A stretch of DNA of 64,000 bases from Ceratobasidium sp. AG-K (GCA_037039685.1 JAWNGF010000003.1:4376571-4440570); one strand, 5' to 3'; numbered from the stretch's first letter, positions 36,043 to 45,514 are shown. Made by a program: numbers and translations. Notes: generated by a model from the sequence alone, not told the origin.

Positions 36043-37230
36043 TCAGTCACTGCCTTTTCCCGACTCCAAATCACTAGTAATGACTTCTTCCAGGGCTGCT
36101 ATTTGCGTTTGACAATCTTTAGCAATATGCCCCTTTTTCTGGCAGCAATAACAGGTGGTTTTGCTTGTGACTGCTGCTACTTCCACCTTAGCCTGGCAAA
36201 CATCTGGTTTGATGAAGCTAAAGGGGATTTCCAATGTTGTTCCATCAGCCCATTTGACCTTGGGGGTAAGGAAACCGTGTTTGTTCTTGCTAATTGACTT
36301 GATTGTGCCCTTCTTGCTGCCCTGGGGAGTAACCATGTAGATTGCCTCTCCTTTCTGGTATCTATGCACTGTTGCGCTTGTGGTTACCCGCTTCTGGGTG
36401 CCGCTCAAAGTCGCCCTCTCCAGGACGTTGGTTCCCTTTTTCTCCATGTTCCTTGCAATGAGCATGGCATCAATTTCCTGGGTCCTAGTAAACAGTTCCT
36501 GTAGTGTTGCATTGTGACAATCATAGGCCTGGGAGGTTAGCATATCCTTGATGTTGTCCTTGAGCCCTGCATAGAAGTCGTCTTTCAGGGTCTGCTCGTT
36601 GTAGTCTAGTGGTACCAACAGAATCCTAAATTGGGTGAGGTATTCAACCACTGTTTTGGTCTGGGAAAGTGCCTTGTACTTCTGTCTGTAGACCTCTACT
36701 TGCTCTATTTCACCAAAGGCTAATTCCCACTCCTGCTGAAAGATATCTAGACTTGTAAAAATGGCTTGGGGTACACCTGCATTGTGTAGGTCTTGGAAAG
36801 GGCGAATCCAGTCAATAGCAGGGCTGCGTAGGTACAAAATGATAAGACAGATCTTCTTTTCATCCAAGGCAGTGGCGTAGTGGGAGTTGGCGATGTAATT
36901 TGCGCAGGAGTAAGTAAAATCCCTGGCCTTGGCTCCTTGCTCCCCCTGGAATTCAGTTGGTTTGGACGCTGCTGATTTTTCCGTTCTTCCCCTTCCAAAG
37001 ATTGAAGATGTTGGGGCTGTTGTTGCTCCTGACGAGGGTGGTGCAAATCGCATCATAGAGCCCCTTAGTCCTTGGGTTGCTGTTCCTCCTCCTAGCAACA
37101 ATCCTAGTTGACTGGTTGTTAGGGTGTTGGTTTGAGCCACAGTTGTTCCACTTCCTCCCGTTGGTCTCCCACTTGATACAATTCCTTGTGCCCAAACTGC
37201 ATCCCTTGTTATTCTATGTTGATCTGTCAT
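36043..37230 (-). CDS. Element B gag
   Basis: A 395 aa frame starting MTDQHRITRDAVW and ending with TGA after SGKGSD. It contains the gag core (IDWIRPFQDL, FFQQEWELAF-like region) and a CCHC knuckle CYCCQKKGHIAKDC near the C-terminus. The protein would package element RNA in virus-like particles. The frame is intact, unlike pol. Confidence 0.85.
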   Translation of the reverse strand: MTDQHRITRDAVWAQGIVSSGRPTGGSGTTVAQTNTLTTSQLGLLLGGGTATQGLRGSMMRFAPPSSGATTAPTSSIFGRGRTEKSAASKPTEFQGEQGAKARDFTYSCANYIANSHYATALDEKKICLIILYLRSPAIDWIRPFQDLHNAGVPQAIFTSLDIFQQEWELAFGEIEQVEVYRQKYKALSQTKTVVEYLTQFRILLVPLDYNEQTLKDDFYAGLKDNIKDMLTSQAYDCHNATLQELFTRTQEIDAMLIARNMEKKGTNVLERATLSGTQKRVTTSATVHRYQKGEAIYMVTPQGSKKGTIKSISKNKHGFLTPKVKWADGTTLEIPFSFIKPDVCQAKVEVAAVTSKTTCYCCQKKGHIAKDCQTQIAALEEVITSDLESGKGSD

Positions 37231-37272
37231 TTCATTGTATAGTTTGCAATTCTGATCCCCAATTTCCGTCAG

Positions 37273-37659
37273 TCAGTCAATGCAGATATTTCCATCATCC
37301 CTATTATGTAGGATCCATTGTTCAACATGTTCCAACCTCTCTGCCATGAGACTATGGCACAACAATAATTCTCTGAGAATGAAGAGGACTTCTTTTTGAA
37401 AATTGCCTTCATGGGTTTCCCACCAGGAGTCACCCTTGTATTCCCTAATGGCAGGAGACAGTGGTCTTGATTCTGCATCAAAGGTTTTGTAGGGGGCCGG
37501 TTGGGAACAAATGGTTGTATCCCCTACTGATCCTTCCTTGTTGCCTTCTTTCCTTGATGGGGGAGGTTCTGAGCAGCAAGTTTGATGGGGGGGGGTTTCT
37601 GGTGGAGGTATTGCAATGGGGCTTTTGCCCTTAGAGAAGGAGGGCATCATGGAAGACAT
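37273..37659 (-). CDS. Element B small ORF upstream of gag (ORF0)
   Basis: A 128 aa frame, starting MSSMMPSFSKGKS 10 bp inside the boundary with element C and ending 42 bp before gag. It is Pro/Ser-rich and then helical (EVLFILRELLLCHSLMAERLEHVEQWIL). No family was recognised. An equivalent pre-gag frame exists in element D, but no clear similarity is visible. It may be a chance ORF in a long leader. Confidence 0.4.
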   Translation of the reverse strand: MSSMMPSFSKGKSPIAIPPPETPPHQTCCSEPPPSRKEGNKEGSVGDTTICSQPAPYKTFDAESRPLSPAIREYKGDSWWETHEGNFQKEVLFILRELLLCHSLMAERLEHVEQWILHNRDDGNICID

Positions 37660-37669
37660 TGTTGCTTGG

Positions 37670-38125
37670 TGTCGTAAGCTTCTTCTTGGTAGGTATGAGG
37701 CAAGCCGCGATGGAGAGTGGACGGCACTAAGACCTTAATGACCTCTTGAACCGCAACACACTTAAGCGTCTGTAGGCTCTTGAGGGTAGGGGTGGTTCTA
37801 AGTGTCACTCAGAGTGGATGTTTTGACGAGACAAAACAAGCTGGGTTTACCAGGCTTGTTGGTCTTCTATATATATTCAGAAAGTGGCCGAGTCATACAG
37901 GGCGCAGCCACATGAGTCATACAAGATAGCCAGTCAGGAGTGTCCATGTGAGTCATGCTGTATGAACAGACATGACTCGTACAAAGCACAGCCACGTTAC
38001 ACAATGTAACAGAACAACCACAAGAAAGTGGCAACGCGGCAAACGGAAACAGAAACACAACACCAGGAAGGGGACAGGCGGGCGAGACAACAGGCGAGTC
38101 CGATGGAGTGAGCTAGCTCACGACA
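37670..38125 (-). repeat. Element C 3' LTR
   Basis: 456 bp, TGTCG...CGACA, almost identical to 44441-44896. TATATATA promoter at about 37867-37874. Confidence 0.95.
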
Positions 38126-38167
38126 TTACTCCCCCCTACGGGTCCATTTGGGGGACCTGAATGGACT

Positions 38168-38932
38168 TTACTGCACTGTGCAGTCCTTCCCTTTCCTCAG
38201 CATGAACTCCTCAAGTCCTTCATCTTCCTCCAAGGTTAGGTCGATGGGGTTGAACGCGGTGTTCCCCGGTTCGTCCGAGAACTTCTCCCATTCTTCCCAT
38301 GTTTCCTCCTTTGTCCAGTCAGCCTTGGACCAGTCCAAAACCCTTTCCTGAACCTCCACAAACTCCTTGTCCCATTGTCGCACGTCTGGCTCCGTCTCCT
38401 TCCATGCCGACACGTCCGTCTCCTCCCACTTCCACCAGTTAGGCGCCCATTCAAACTTTTCCTTCTGGTACCTTCCCCTTTCCAGCCTCCAGTCGCTCAA
38501 GTCCCTCTCGTAGTTGGCGTCCCAGGCGTCGTTCCACCGGGGTCGCAGTGTTGGTTGCCTCCCGTCGTATCCTGGTACCCACTCGCTCGAGTAGGCTCCT
38601 TCTTGTCCCCATTCAACCACTCCGAGCATGTGGGTGGAGAGGAGGACGACCTCCGAGACCTGGAAAGCAGCGCATCCTCGACAGACAAATATGTCCTTTC
38701 GTAGGAGCTGCATGCGCGTCGGCCATTTTTTCCCGACCCACTGGAATTCCCCCAGGTCTGAGTGGAGGATATCGTCCGAGGCCCTGAAGTGCATCCTCCC
38801 AGAGCTTTGTTGCAACCTTTTGAAGACGTAGAGGGCAGCCCCAGAGTCGAGGACCCTTGCTGTGGCGAAGGCAGGTCCTTTGAGGACGCGGGTGAGGTTG
38901 TTGGTAATGGTAGAGCGGGTGACGGCAGGCAT
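38168..38932 (-). CDS. Element C accessory ORF after pol (ORF3), Trp-rich acidic protein
   Basis: An intact frame of 254 aa from ATG (MPAVTRSTITNNL) to KDCTVQ, ending 29 nt before the polypurine tract. It overlaps the pol frame, which in this copy stays open to 38497 (436 nt of two-frame coding). The protein has many Trp residues, a CRGC pair in the middle, a highly charged second half (WSKADWTKEETWEEWEKF) and an IDLTLEEDE segment that fits a SUMO-interacting motif. There is no signal peptide, membrane segment or known domain. Conservation with element A's ORF3 across most of its length argues that it was under selection in this family. Confidence 0.8.
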   Translation of the reverse strand: MPAVTRSTITNNLTRVLKGPAFATARVLDSGAALYVFKRLQQSSGRMHFRASDDILHSDLGEFQWVGKKWPTRMQLLRKDIFVCRGCAAFQVSEVVLLSTHMLGVVEWGQEGAYSSEWVPGYDGRQPTLRPRWNDAWDANYERDLSDWRLERGRYQKEKFEWAPNWWKWEETDVSAWKETEPDVRQWDKEFVEVQERVLDWSKADWTKEETWEEWEKFSDEPGNTAFNPIDLTLEEDEGLEEFMLRKGKDCTVQ

Positions 38933-41900
38933 TTTAGAGGGCAGAAAAGGTTTAGAGCGTGGAGTTGGTGGTGTTTCTCGGAGTAGTAGCAAGTTTTGCA
39001 AGTGACACTACTCGTCTCACTCCTCCTGCCTTTTATCTTTCCTGGAGCGTAGTTAGATGGCGTGGGAGCTTCAGGGTGTCGGCATAGAAGATCCTTGATG
39101 ATCTTAGAAAGGTGACCAAAATCTTCCGCCCTTTGTTCCGTGTCTTCTTCACTTCCATAACCTTTCCATCTGACCCTGTAAAAAAGACCGTCCTTTGTTT
39201 CCTTCCAGTCCAAAATCTTTTCTACTTCGTATTCCTCTTCTCCTTCTTCTGTTATGATCAGCGGTGGTCGGGGTTGGTTACGGCTGAATTCAGTGTCTCC
39301 CTTGTAAGGGCTGAGCAGATCGATGTGGAAAACAGGGTGCACCCTCATTGTTGCCGGCAAATCAAGCTCATAAGCGTGTGACCCTATCTGTCGCTTTACA
39401 ACAAATGGCCCGTGCTTTTTGTTATCCAGTTTTTTTGATGGTCTTTTCGTTTGAATGTTCTTTCCTAGCAGCCAAACTAGATCTCCTTCTTGGTACTCGT
39501 TCTTCGGCACTTCTCCTGGGAGCCTTTGGGTTTCCATTGACGCAATTGCCTCGTCCCAGATTTTACGCCATTTTTCTGTGATGTTGTTTGCTTCTGGAAC
39601 CGCTGATTCTTCTGTAGAGATGTTCCACAGTGGTTCCCTTCCGTAGACAATCTCAAAGGGAGAACTACCCGTTACGCGGTGCTTCTGTAGATTATAGCTG
39701 AATTCCGCAATTGGTAACAAGTCCGCCCAATCATCCTGTCGGTAGTTGACAAACGATCGTAGCCAGCCTTCCATCCATTGATTGATTCTTTCCGTTATTC
39801 CATCTGTTTGGGGATGGTAGGCCATACTGAAACCTGGGCTAGTTCCAATTTTTTCATAAATGGCTTTCATAAGTTTGGAATTGAAAGTAGTCCCTCGGTC
39901 TGAAATCGTGCTCTTTGGAAAACCGTGTAGTTTCCAAACATTTGTGATGAAAAGATTTGCAAGGTCGCTTGCCGTGTGAGATTCTTTGCAGGGTATGAAG
40001 TGCGCCATTCTTGAGAATCGGTCCACCACTAGTAAGATGCTATCTGATCCCCTGGATTTTGGTAACTTTACCACGAAGTCGAACACTATGTCTTCCCATG
40101 GTCCTTTTGGAATCTCCAGCGGTTTGATTGGGACTATTGACTTTGATCCCTTTGTCCGTTGGCAGGTCTCGCATGATTCCACGTATCTGTTTATGCTTTG
40201 CTTCATTCCTGGCCAGAAGTATCTTCTTGATATTAGTTCCAGTGTTCTAGCCTGTCCTTGATGTCCTGCGATTTTTGAGTCGTGATGAATTCGCATGATG
40301 GCCAGTCTGGATTCCTTATCTTCTGGCACGTAGATCCTTCCCTTGAACCATAATAGTCCCTCCTTGAAATCATAATCTTTCGCGCTGTGTTGTAGGGTTT
40401 TTGGTAACGTTTCCCTCGATTTGCAGATTTCTTTGATACGTGCTAGTCCTTCATCTGTTTCCTGAGCTTCCTTGATAGTCTCTATGATGTTCGTATCTAC
40501 TTGTCCCTTAAATCCTTTGAACCTTTCGACAGATATCATAACTTGTTCAGGCGTGGGAGTATCTTCATGGTCGGACCGTCTAGACAATAGGTCCGGTTTA
40601 GAAGACAGGATTCCAGGGCGGTATATGATATCAAAGTTGTAGGAAGCAAGCAATTGATGCCATCTTGCGTGTCGACGGTTGAAGGTTCTTGCTTCCTTCC
40701 AGAACTGTAGGTTCCTATGATCGGTGTAGATGGTGATAGGGTCTTTTGTTCCTTCTAGGTATAGTCTCCAATGTGTTAAGGATTCAATGATTGCCATGAG
40801 TTCCTTATCGTGGACGTCATAGTTGAGCTGGGCCTCGTTGAAAGATTTTGAAAGGAAAGCAATAGGGTGAAGGTAGCCATCATCTTGCCTTTGCGACAGG
40901 ATTGCTCCCATTGCTACTCCACTTGCGTCTGTTTCCAAGAAGAAGGGTTTGTCAGGGTCCGGATGGCGTAGAGTGGGTTCCTTGCTGATTTCCGTCTTTA
41001 AGGCTTCAAACGCTTCCTGCTGATCGTTTCCCCATTCCCACTTGTTCTCCTTTCTTGTTAAGGTTGTCAGGGGTTTTGCTAATCGGCTGAAATTCGGTAC
41101 GAATCTTTGGTAGAAATTCGCGAATCCTAGGAATGCTTGGACTTGCTTGATTGTTTTTGGTTCCTTCCACTCCTTTATTGCCTTGACTTTTTCTTCCTCC
41201 ATTGAGATACCCGTATCGCTGATTCCAAGTCCAGTATACGTTAATTTGGTGACAAAGAATTCGCATTTTGGAAGCTTTGCAAAAAGATTTTCCTCCAGTA
41301 AGATCTTTAGTACTCTTCTGACATCCACGGTATGTTGGCTTCTGTCCTTGGAGAAGACCAGGATGTTGTCAATGTATACAATGACACATACGTCGATAAG
41401 ATCATGGAAAATGTGATTCATATATCTTTGGAAGATGGCGGGCGCGTTCTTTAGTCCAAAAGGCATGACGACGTATTCAAAAAGTCCTTCTTTTGTTCTG
41501 AAAGCTGTCTTCCATTCGTCACCTTCCCTAATTCTGATATTGTTGAAACCCATGCGTAGATCAATCTTGGAGAAAATTTTCGCGTCCTTGATTTTATCCA
41601 GGAGGTCTTCCATTAGGGGCATTGGGAATCTGTCGTCCTTTGTGATGGCGTTTACTCCTCTGAGGTCTTGAACAAGTCGTAGCTGGCGAACCGCTCCTGG
41701 ATTTTTTGGATCGATGGGTTTTTTAACAAAGAAACAAGGTGATGCAATGGGTGATTTGCTTGGTCGAATCTTTCCCGCTGCGATTTCTTCATCCAGATAT
41801 TCTCTTAGTGCAATTGATTCTGCTGGAGAGAGTGGGATAGGTCTGGCCGGTTTTGGAAGTTCAGCTCCTTCCTTGAAATCGATGGCGCAGTCGTATGGTC

Positions 41901-42411
41901 GATGATCTGGGATTCTTTTGAATTTTTCTTCACTGAAGACATCGGCAAATTCCTTGAATTCTTCGGGTAGGTCGTCTATTGAGGCTGTTCTTGCTTGGAT
42001 AGGTTCTGGCTGCCATGATATGTGCTTCGTTCTCCAATCGATAACCGGGTTTGCTTCTTCTAACCATTCTAGTCCTAGGATAAGTTTAGTTTCCCCAGTA
42101 GGCATAGCAAAGAAGATTTGTTTAAAGGTTCTTCCTTCCACGTCTAGTTCCAGCTTAGCTTTGAAGCGTATTTGGTGAGAGAGTTCCTTTCCCTGGATAC
42201 CGATTACTTTTCTCGGAGTGGAAAGTTCCATGAGTGGGATGTTGTTGGATCGAGCCCAAGAGATGTCCAAGAAGTTCTTTGATGCTCCAGAATTGATGAG
42301 GGTTGGGATAGGTTCTGTGATTCCGGCAACGTTTGCATAAACAATGGTTGACTCATTTGTTGCTCTAAAGTACATTGTTTCCGTTGCCGGTTTGTTGGTC
42401 TCTCCACACAC
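38497..42411 (-). CDS. Element C pol polyprotein, intact frame but catalytic residues lost
   Basis: A 1,304-codon frame directly after gag in the -1 frame. The order is protease (INSGASKNFLDI), RT (DLRMGFNNI, MPFGLKNAPAIFQ, YIDNILVFS), RNase H (TDASGVAMGAILSQ, DKELMAII, YTDHRNL), integrase with HHCC finger and D,D,E (VVDRFSRM, SDRGTTF, GITERINQ), then a chromodomain (YRVRWKGYGSEEDTEQR). The retropepsin DSG motif reads NSG (42292-42294), and the RT YxDD box reads YIDN (41365-41367). Each is an Asp-to-Asn change in a residue needed for catalysis, so the polyprotein should be inactive although unbroken. The pol stop seen in element A near the ORF3 start is lost here, adding about 140 unrelated residues. 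Confidence 0.9.
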   Translation of the reverse strand: MCGETNKPATETMYFRATNESTIVYANVAGITEPIPTLINSGASKNFLDISWARSNNIPLMELSTPRKVIGIQGKELSHQIRFKAKLELDVEGRTFKQIFFAMPTGETKLILGLEWLEEANPVIDWRTKHISWQPEPIQARTASIDDLPEEFKEFADVFSEEKFKRIPDHRPYDCAIDFKEGAELPKPARPIPLSPAESIALREYLDEEIAAGKIRPSKSPIASPCFFVKKPIDPKNPGAVRQLRLVQDLRGVNAITKDDRFPMPLMEDLLDKIKDAKIFSKIDLRMGFNNIRIREGDEWKTAFRTKEGLFEYVVMPFGLKNAPAIFQRYMNHIFHDLIDVCVIVYIDNILVFSKDRSQHTVDVRRVLKILLEENLFAKLPKCEFFVTKLTYTGLGISDTGISMEEEKVKAIKEWKEPKTIKQVQAFLGFANFYQRFVPNFSRLAKPLTTLTRKENKWEWGNDQQEAFEALKTEISKEPTLRHPDPDKPFFLETDASGVAMGAILSQRQDDGYLHPIAFLSKSFNEAQLNYDVHDKELMAIIESLTHWRLYLEGTKDPITIYTDHRNLQFWKEARTFNRRHARWHQLLASYNFDIIYRPGILSSKPDLLSRRSDHEDTPTPEQVMISVERFKGFKGQVDTNIIETIKEAQETDEGLARIKEICKSRETLPKTLQHSAKDYDFKEGLLWFKGRIYVPEDKESRLAIMRIHHDSKIAGHQGQARTLELISRRYFWPGMKQSINRYVESCETCQRTKGSKSIVPIKPLEIPKGPWEDIVFDFVVKLPKSRGSDSILLVVDRFSRMAHFIPCKESHTASDLANLFITNVWKLHGFPKSTISDRGTTFNSKLMKAIYEKIGTSPGFSMAYHPQTDGITERINQWMEGWLRSFVNYRQDDWADLLPIAEFSYNLQKHRVTGSSPFEIVYGREPLWNISTEESAVPEANNITEKWRKIWDEAIASMETQRLPGEVPKNEYQEGDLVWLLGKNIQTKRPSKKLDNKKHGPFVVKRQIGSHAYELDLPATMRVHPVFHIDLLSPYKGDTEFSRNQPRPPLIITEEGEEEYEVEKILDWKETKDGLFYRVRWKGYGSEEDTEQRAEDFGHLSKIIKDLLCRHPEAPTPSNYAPGKIKGRRSETSSVTCKTCYYSEKHHQLHALNLFCPLKCLPSPALPLPTTSPASSKDLPSPQQGSSTLGLPSTSSKGCNKALGGCTSGPRTISSTQTWGNSSGSGKNGRRACSSYERTYLSVEDALLSRSRRSSSSPPTCSEWLNGDKKEPTRASGYQDTTGGNQHCDPGGTTPGTPTTRGT

Positions 42412-42413
42412 AG

Positions 42414-44414
42414 TTAGAGGGAGACCCCTTCTTTTCCCGAGTCTTCCACAATTGTTGCCTCCCTTCCTTTAACGCTGGGTTCCGTCGTTATCCATTCCTT
42501 GGACAGGCATTTGAATGACCGGTGTCCTTCCTGTCCGCACTTCAAGCAGCGGTTGCTTGCTATCCTTGCTTTGTATACTTCGTCAGGAAGCCGTTTTGTA
42601 GAGGTTTGTCCGCTAGCGGTTGCTTGGGCGGGTTTCTTCCCTGTCGAGGTCTTGATTTGTTGCAATTTCTGGTCTATAGAGATTGCGATTGAGATCCACC
42701 GGTCAAGGGAAAGTTCTCGTTCTGTTCCATCTTCATTGATCAGGGTTAGTTCGAAGCGAGCTAGTTCAGTCTTGACTTCTGACTTCAACCCTTCCTTGAA
42801 CTGGTTGATCAGAGCTTCTTGTCCCCAATTTACGTCTACCAGGAGATATCGGAACTCCGAGGCATAGTTTGCTACAGAGTTGTTCTGTTTGCACTTTCGG
42901 ATATCTGATTCGGCTTTAGCTTTTTTGTTGGGGTCGCTGAACTGCTCCATGAAGTGTGCCTTGAAACTTTCCCATGAGGCAAGGTTTTGGTTATTTTCCC
43001 CTTGGTTGAGCGATTGTAAGAGTACTTGTGCCCAGTGAGTGGCAGCTTTGTTCTCGGATTTGAAGTTTGCTAGGGCTTCGCGGATCCTTTCTTCACTGGA
43101 AGTGTATTGGTCGCCTAGGCGTAGAAAGTAGCTTTCCATTTGTGTGATGAACATTTCGGCACCTTCCCCTTTCTTTCCATCGAAGGCTTCTGGACGAGTT
43201 ACTTTTGGACGACGTGGTCCACTACCGTTGTTTGGGTTTTCGGTCAGCCGTTGGATCCTTAATTCTAATTCGTTGATCCTGGTAGACTCCGCGTCTGGGT
43301 GAGGTAGAGAATTTGATCGTCTAGAGGTGACTCCGTGCAGGGATGCTTCGTCCATTTCTTCTCGCATATTGTTGATGGCTTGCTGTACTTCCGTAATTTT
43401 GGTAGTGAAGGAGGCTCCCTCTTGTCGTAAGGTTTCTAGCCCTTGAGTTACTGCCTCATTCCATTCGAGTTGTGCTTGTCTGGTAGTGTTGAGTTCTTCG
43501 CGTACGTTATTTACTAGTCCTTGGGTGTTGGTAACTTCATTTCGAAGGCGGGTTACGTCTTGACCGACTAAGAAGGAATTATGTTCACCATTTCTTGCCG
43601 AGTTCAGAATGTCTGTCAAGGTTCCTTGTAGGGTGTTGATGGAGTCGTTGAAGATTTGTTGGTTGTTTGCTAGAACCTGTGTGGCTTGTTCTAGGCCACT
43701 AAGCCTTTGATCTACGGTGACCCTCATTCCGTCTATAACTCTAAGGGTAGCGTTGTGTCTTCCTTCTAGAAGGTCGTCTAGGTCATCTAGATTGCTGATT
43801 ACAGTCCTTCCGCTAGAACTGGAACTTGAACTTGAGCTCCCTGGATCTCCGGCGCCTTGTTGTACCGGGCCTGGTTGCTCGGAGTAACCCTGTGGAATAT
43901 ATGGTGGTGCTGGAATCACCGGTGTGACTGGCTGGGAAGCCACTGGGATTGGACCTGAGTTGGTGATGGTTCCTCCAATTTGAGGAACTGTAGGAACATT
44001 GGGAATGTGTGGTGTGGGGGGAGGTCTAATAGGAACAAGCGATACACCCCCATGAGCTTCGGGTTGGGGAGAAAAGAACTGTCTTCTGTTTCCTAACGGC
44101 CATAAGGGACGTGATGGCCCTGGAGTTGCATTTGGAATACAAATTACCGCCGGAGTAGGGTCATTTGTGAGATCTCCTGGTTCTCTATTTGTGATAGTGG
44201 GTTCTTCCTCCTGTACTGTTGTCATGTCAGGAATGCCGAAAGCTCCGGGCATTGATGTTTGACTTTGGGGGGGTGATCGGGCAGGACCTCCCGCTTGGGT
44301 TTGTGCAATATCCTGTTCATTCAGTGATCCTGTGGGCCTCGCTGCCCGACTAGGTCCTCTTCTTGTTGATATCACAGATGAGGGACGTGACCCTCCATCT
44401 TCTTGAATAGACAT
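42414..44414 (-). CDS. Element C gag
   Basis: An intact 666 aa frame, ATG at 44412-44414 (MSIQEDGGSRPSS), ending TAA at 42414-42416. The N-terminal third is Ser/Pro/Gly-rich, the middle is a long predicted coiled coil (LNTTRQAQLEWNEAVTQGLE), and the gag core (FITQMESYFLRLGDQY) and one CCHC knuckle CLKCGQEGHRSFKC lie near the end. It is unusually long for a chromovirus gag. pol follows in the -1 frame, but no clear slippery heptamer was found. Confidence 0.92.
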   Translation of the reverse strand: MSIQEDGGSRPSSVISTRRGPSRAARPTGSLNEQDIAQTQAGGPARSPPQSQTSMPGAFGIPDMTTVQEEEPTITNREPGDLTNDPTPAVICIPNATPGPSRPLWPLGNRRQFFSPQPEAHGGVSLVPIRPPPTPHIPNVPTVPQIGGTITNSGPIPVASQPVTPVIPAPPYIPQGYSEQPGPVQQGAGDPGSSSSSSSSSGRTVISNLDDLDDLLEGRHNATLRVIDGMRVTVDQRLSGLEQATQVLANNQQIFNDSINTLQGTLTDILNSARNGEHNSFLVGQDVTRLRNEVTNTQGLVNNVREELNTTRQAQLEWNEAVTQGLETLRQEGASFTTKITEVQQAINNMREEMDEASLHGVTSRRSNSLPHPDAESTRINELELRIQRLTENPNNGSGPRRPKVTRPEAFDGKKGEGAEMFITQMESYFLRLGDQYTSSEERIREALANFKSENKAATHWAQVLLQSLNQGENNQNLASWESFKAHFMEQFSDPNKKAKAESDIRKCKQNNSVANYASEFRYLLVDVNWGQEALINQFKEGLKSEVKTELARFELTLINEDGTERELSLDRWISIAISIDQKLQQIKTSTGKKPAQATASGQTSTKRLPDEVYKARIASNRCLKCGQEGHRSFKCLSKEWITTEPSVKGREATIVEDSGKEGVSL

Positions 44415-44426
44415 GTTTGTTTGTTA

Positions 44427-44438
44427 AGCTTGTTTTGT
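44427..44438 (-). promoter_or_regulatory. Element C primer-binding site, self-priming type
   Basis: Two nucleotides after the 5' LTR the minus strand reads ACAAAACAAGCT. Its exact 12 nt complement occurs inside the same LTR (44602-44613 on the plus strand), about 30 nt downstream of the TATA box, where transcripts should begin. There is no match to the initiator-tRNA site TGGTATC. This is the arrangement of Tf1-type self-priming. Confidence 0.75.
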
Positions 44439-44440
44439 AA

Positions 44441-44896
44441 TGTCGTAAGCTTCTTCTTGGTGGGTATGAGGCAAGCCGCGATGGAGAGTGGACGGCACTA
44501 AGACCTTAATGACCTCTTGAACCGCAACACACTTAAGCGTCTGTAGGCTCTTGAGGGTAGGGGTGGTTCTAAGTGTCACTCAGAGTGGATGTTTTGACGA
44601 GACAAAACAAGCTGGGTTTACCAGGCTTGTTGGTCTTCTATATATATTCAGAAAGTGGCCGAGTCATACAGGGCGCAGCCACATGAGTCATACAAGATAG
44701 CCAGTCAGGAGTGTCCATGTGAGTCATGCTGTATGAACAGACATGACTCGTACAAAGCACAGCCGCGTTACACAATGTAACAGAACAACCACAAGAAAGT
44801 GGCAACGCGGCAAACGGAAACAGAAACACAACACCAGGAAGGGGACAGGCGGGCGAGACAACAGGCGAGTCCGATGGAGTGAGCTAGCTCACGACA
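44441..44896 (-). repeat. Element C 5' LTR
   Basis: 456 bp. It carries the minus-strand TATATATA promoter (about 44638-44645) that drives gag-pol. Confidence 0.95.
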
Positions 44897-45097
44897 CTTG
44901 GTAGGAATCTGCTGAATTTGCGCGGCTTCTGTTGGACATCTACAATAAATGCACTTCCTGGTGCACTTCGACCAAAATTGGCTAGTAATGTTTGTTATAG
45001 AAAATATATCCCCTGGGTAGAGATGGAATGTATAGGGGGAACCTAGTCGACGGTAGGTTCAGTGCAATGGTCTCAGAGGTCCTTGTTCCAATAGAAT

Positions 45098-45512
45098 TGT
45101 CATGAGCTGACTAAGCTCAGACAATTTATTCTGATTTTATATCTTTTTTTTCGAACACTTTCCTTTTTTGGTACAAATGTCCTCTGGCACTTAACTTGTA
45201 TCATGTGATGTATTTGTCTTTCCATTTGATATTGGTGATTGCTTCCAGAACTTCCAGAATATTGAGTCATACCTCTTATCTTGCTTATCATTGGATGTAC
45301 TCGGCTTTCTCACACTGATAGATAATGACGTGGCACTGATCCCTCATGTATATAAACCCAGAGGTCAAGCCGGTTAACGAAAAGGCTTGACCTCCTCTCC
45401 ACTAGGACTTGCCCAATCCAATCTTCTTTACTATTGCTACTCCTTGGGTTCTAAGACTTATCTAGTCGAGCCCCTTAACCATTTATACACCTAATTGACC
45501 CAAGTCGGGACA
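45098..45512 (+). repeat. Element D 5' LTR
   Basis: 415 bp with TATATAAA at about 45348-45355. One extra G relative to the 3' LTR (CCTTGGGTTC against CCTTGGTTC). Confidence 0.94.
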
Positions 45513-45514
45513 TT

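Larger units (their letters stand above)
37670..44896 (-). mobile_element. LTR retrotransposon C (Ty3/gypsy chromovirus, family 1), youngest insertion
   Basis: Inserted in element B's leader with the 5 bp TSD CTTGG (37665-37669, 44897-44901). The 456 bp LTRs (37670-38125 and 44441-44896) differ at two sites by eye (one in GGTAGG/GGTGGG, one in CCACG/CCGCG). Minus-strand order is 5' LTR, PBS, gag, pol, ORF3, polypurine tract (minus strand GTAGGGGGGAGTAA at 38126-38139), 3' LTR. All frames are open. It is a relative of element A, so family 1 moved both before and after B inserted. Confidence 0.95.

Noticed and set aside
38168..38932. ORF3 as an envelope (errantivirus-like) gene
   Set aside because: It is in the right place but has no signal peptide, hydrophobic span, furin site or Cys pattern of a membrane glycoprotein.
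42405..42425. Programmed frameshift heptamer at the gag/pol junction of C
   Set aside because: pol is in the -1 frame, but no X-XXY-YYZ heptamer was found close to the gag stop, so the mechanism is left open.
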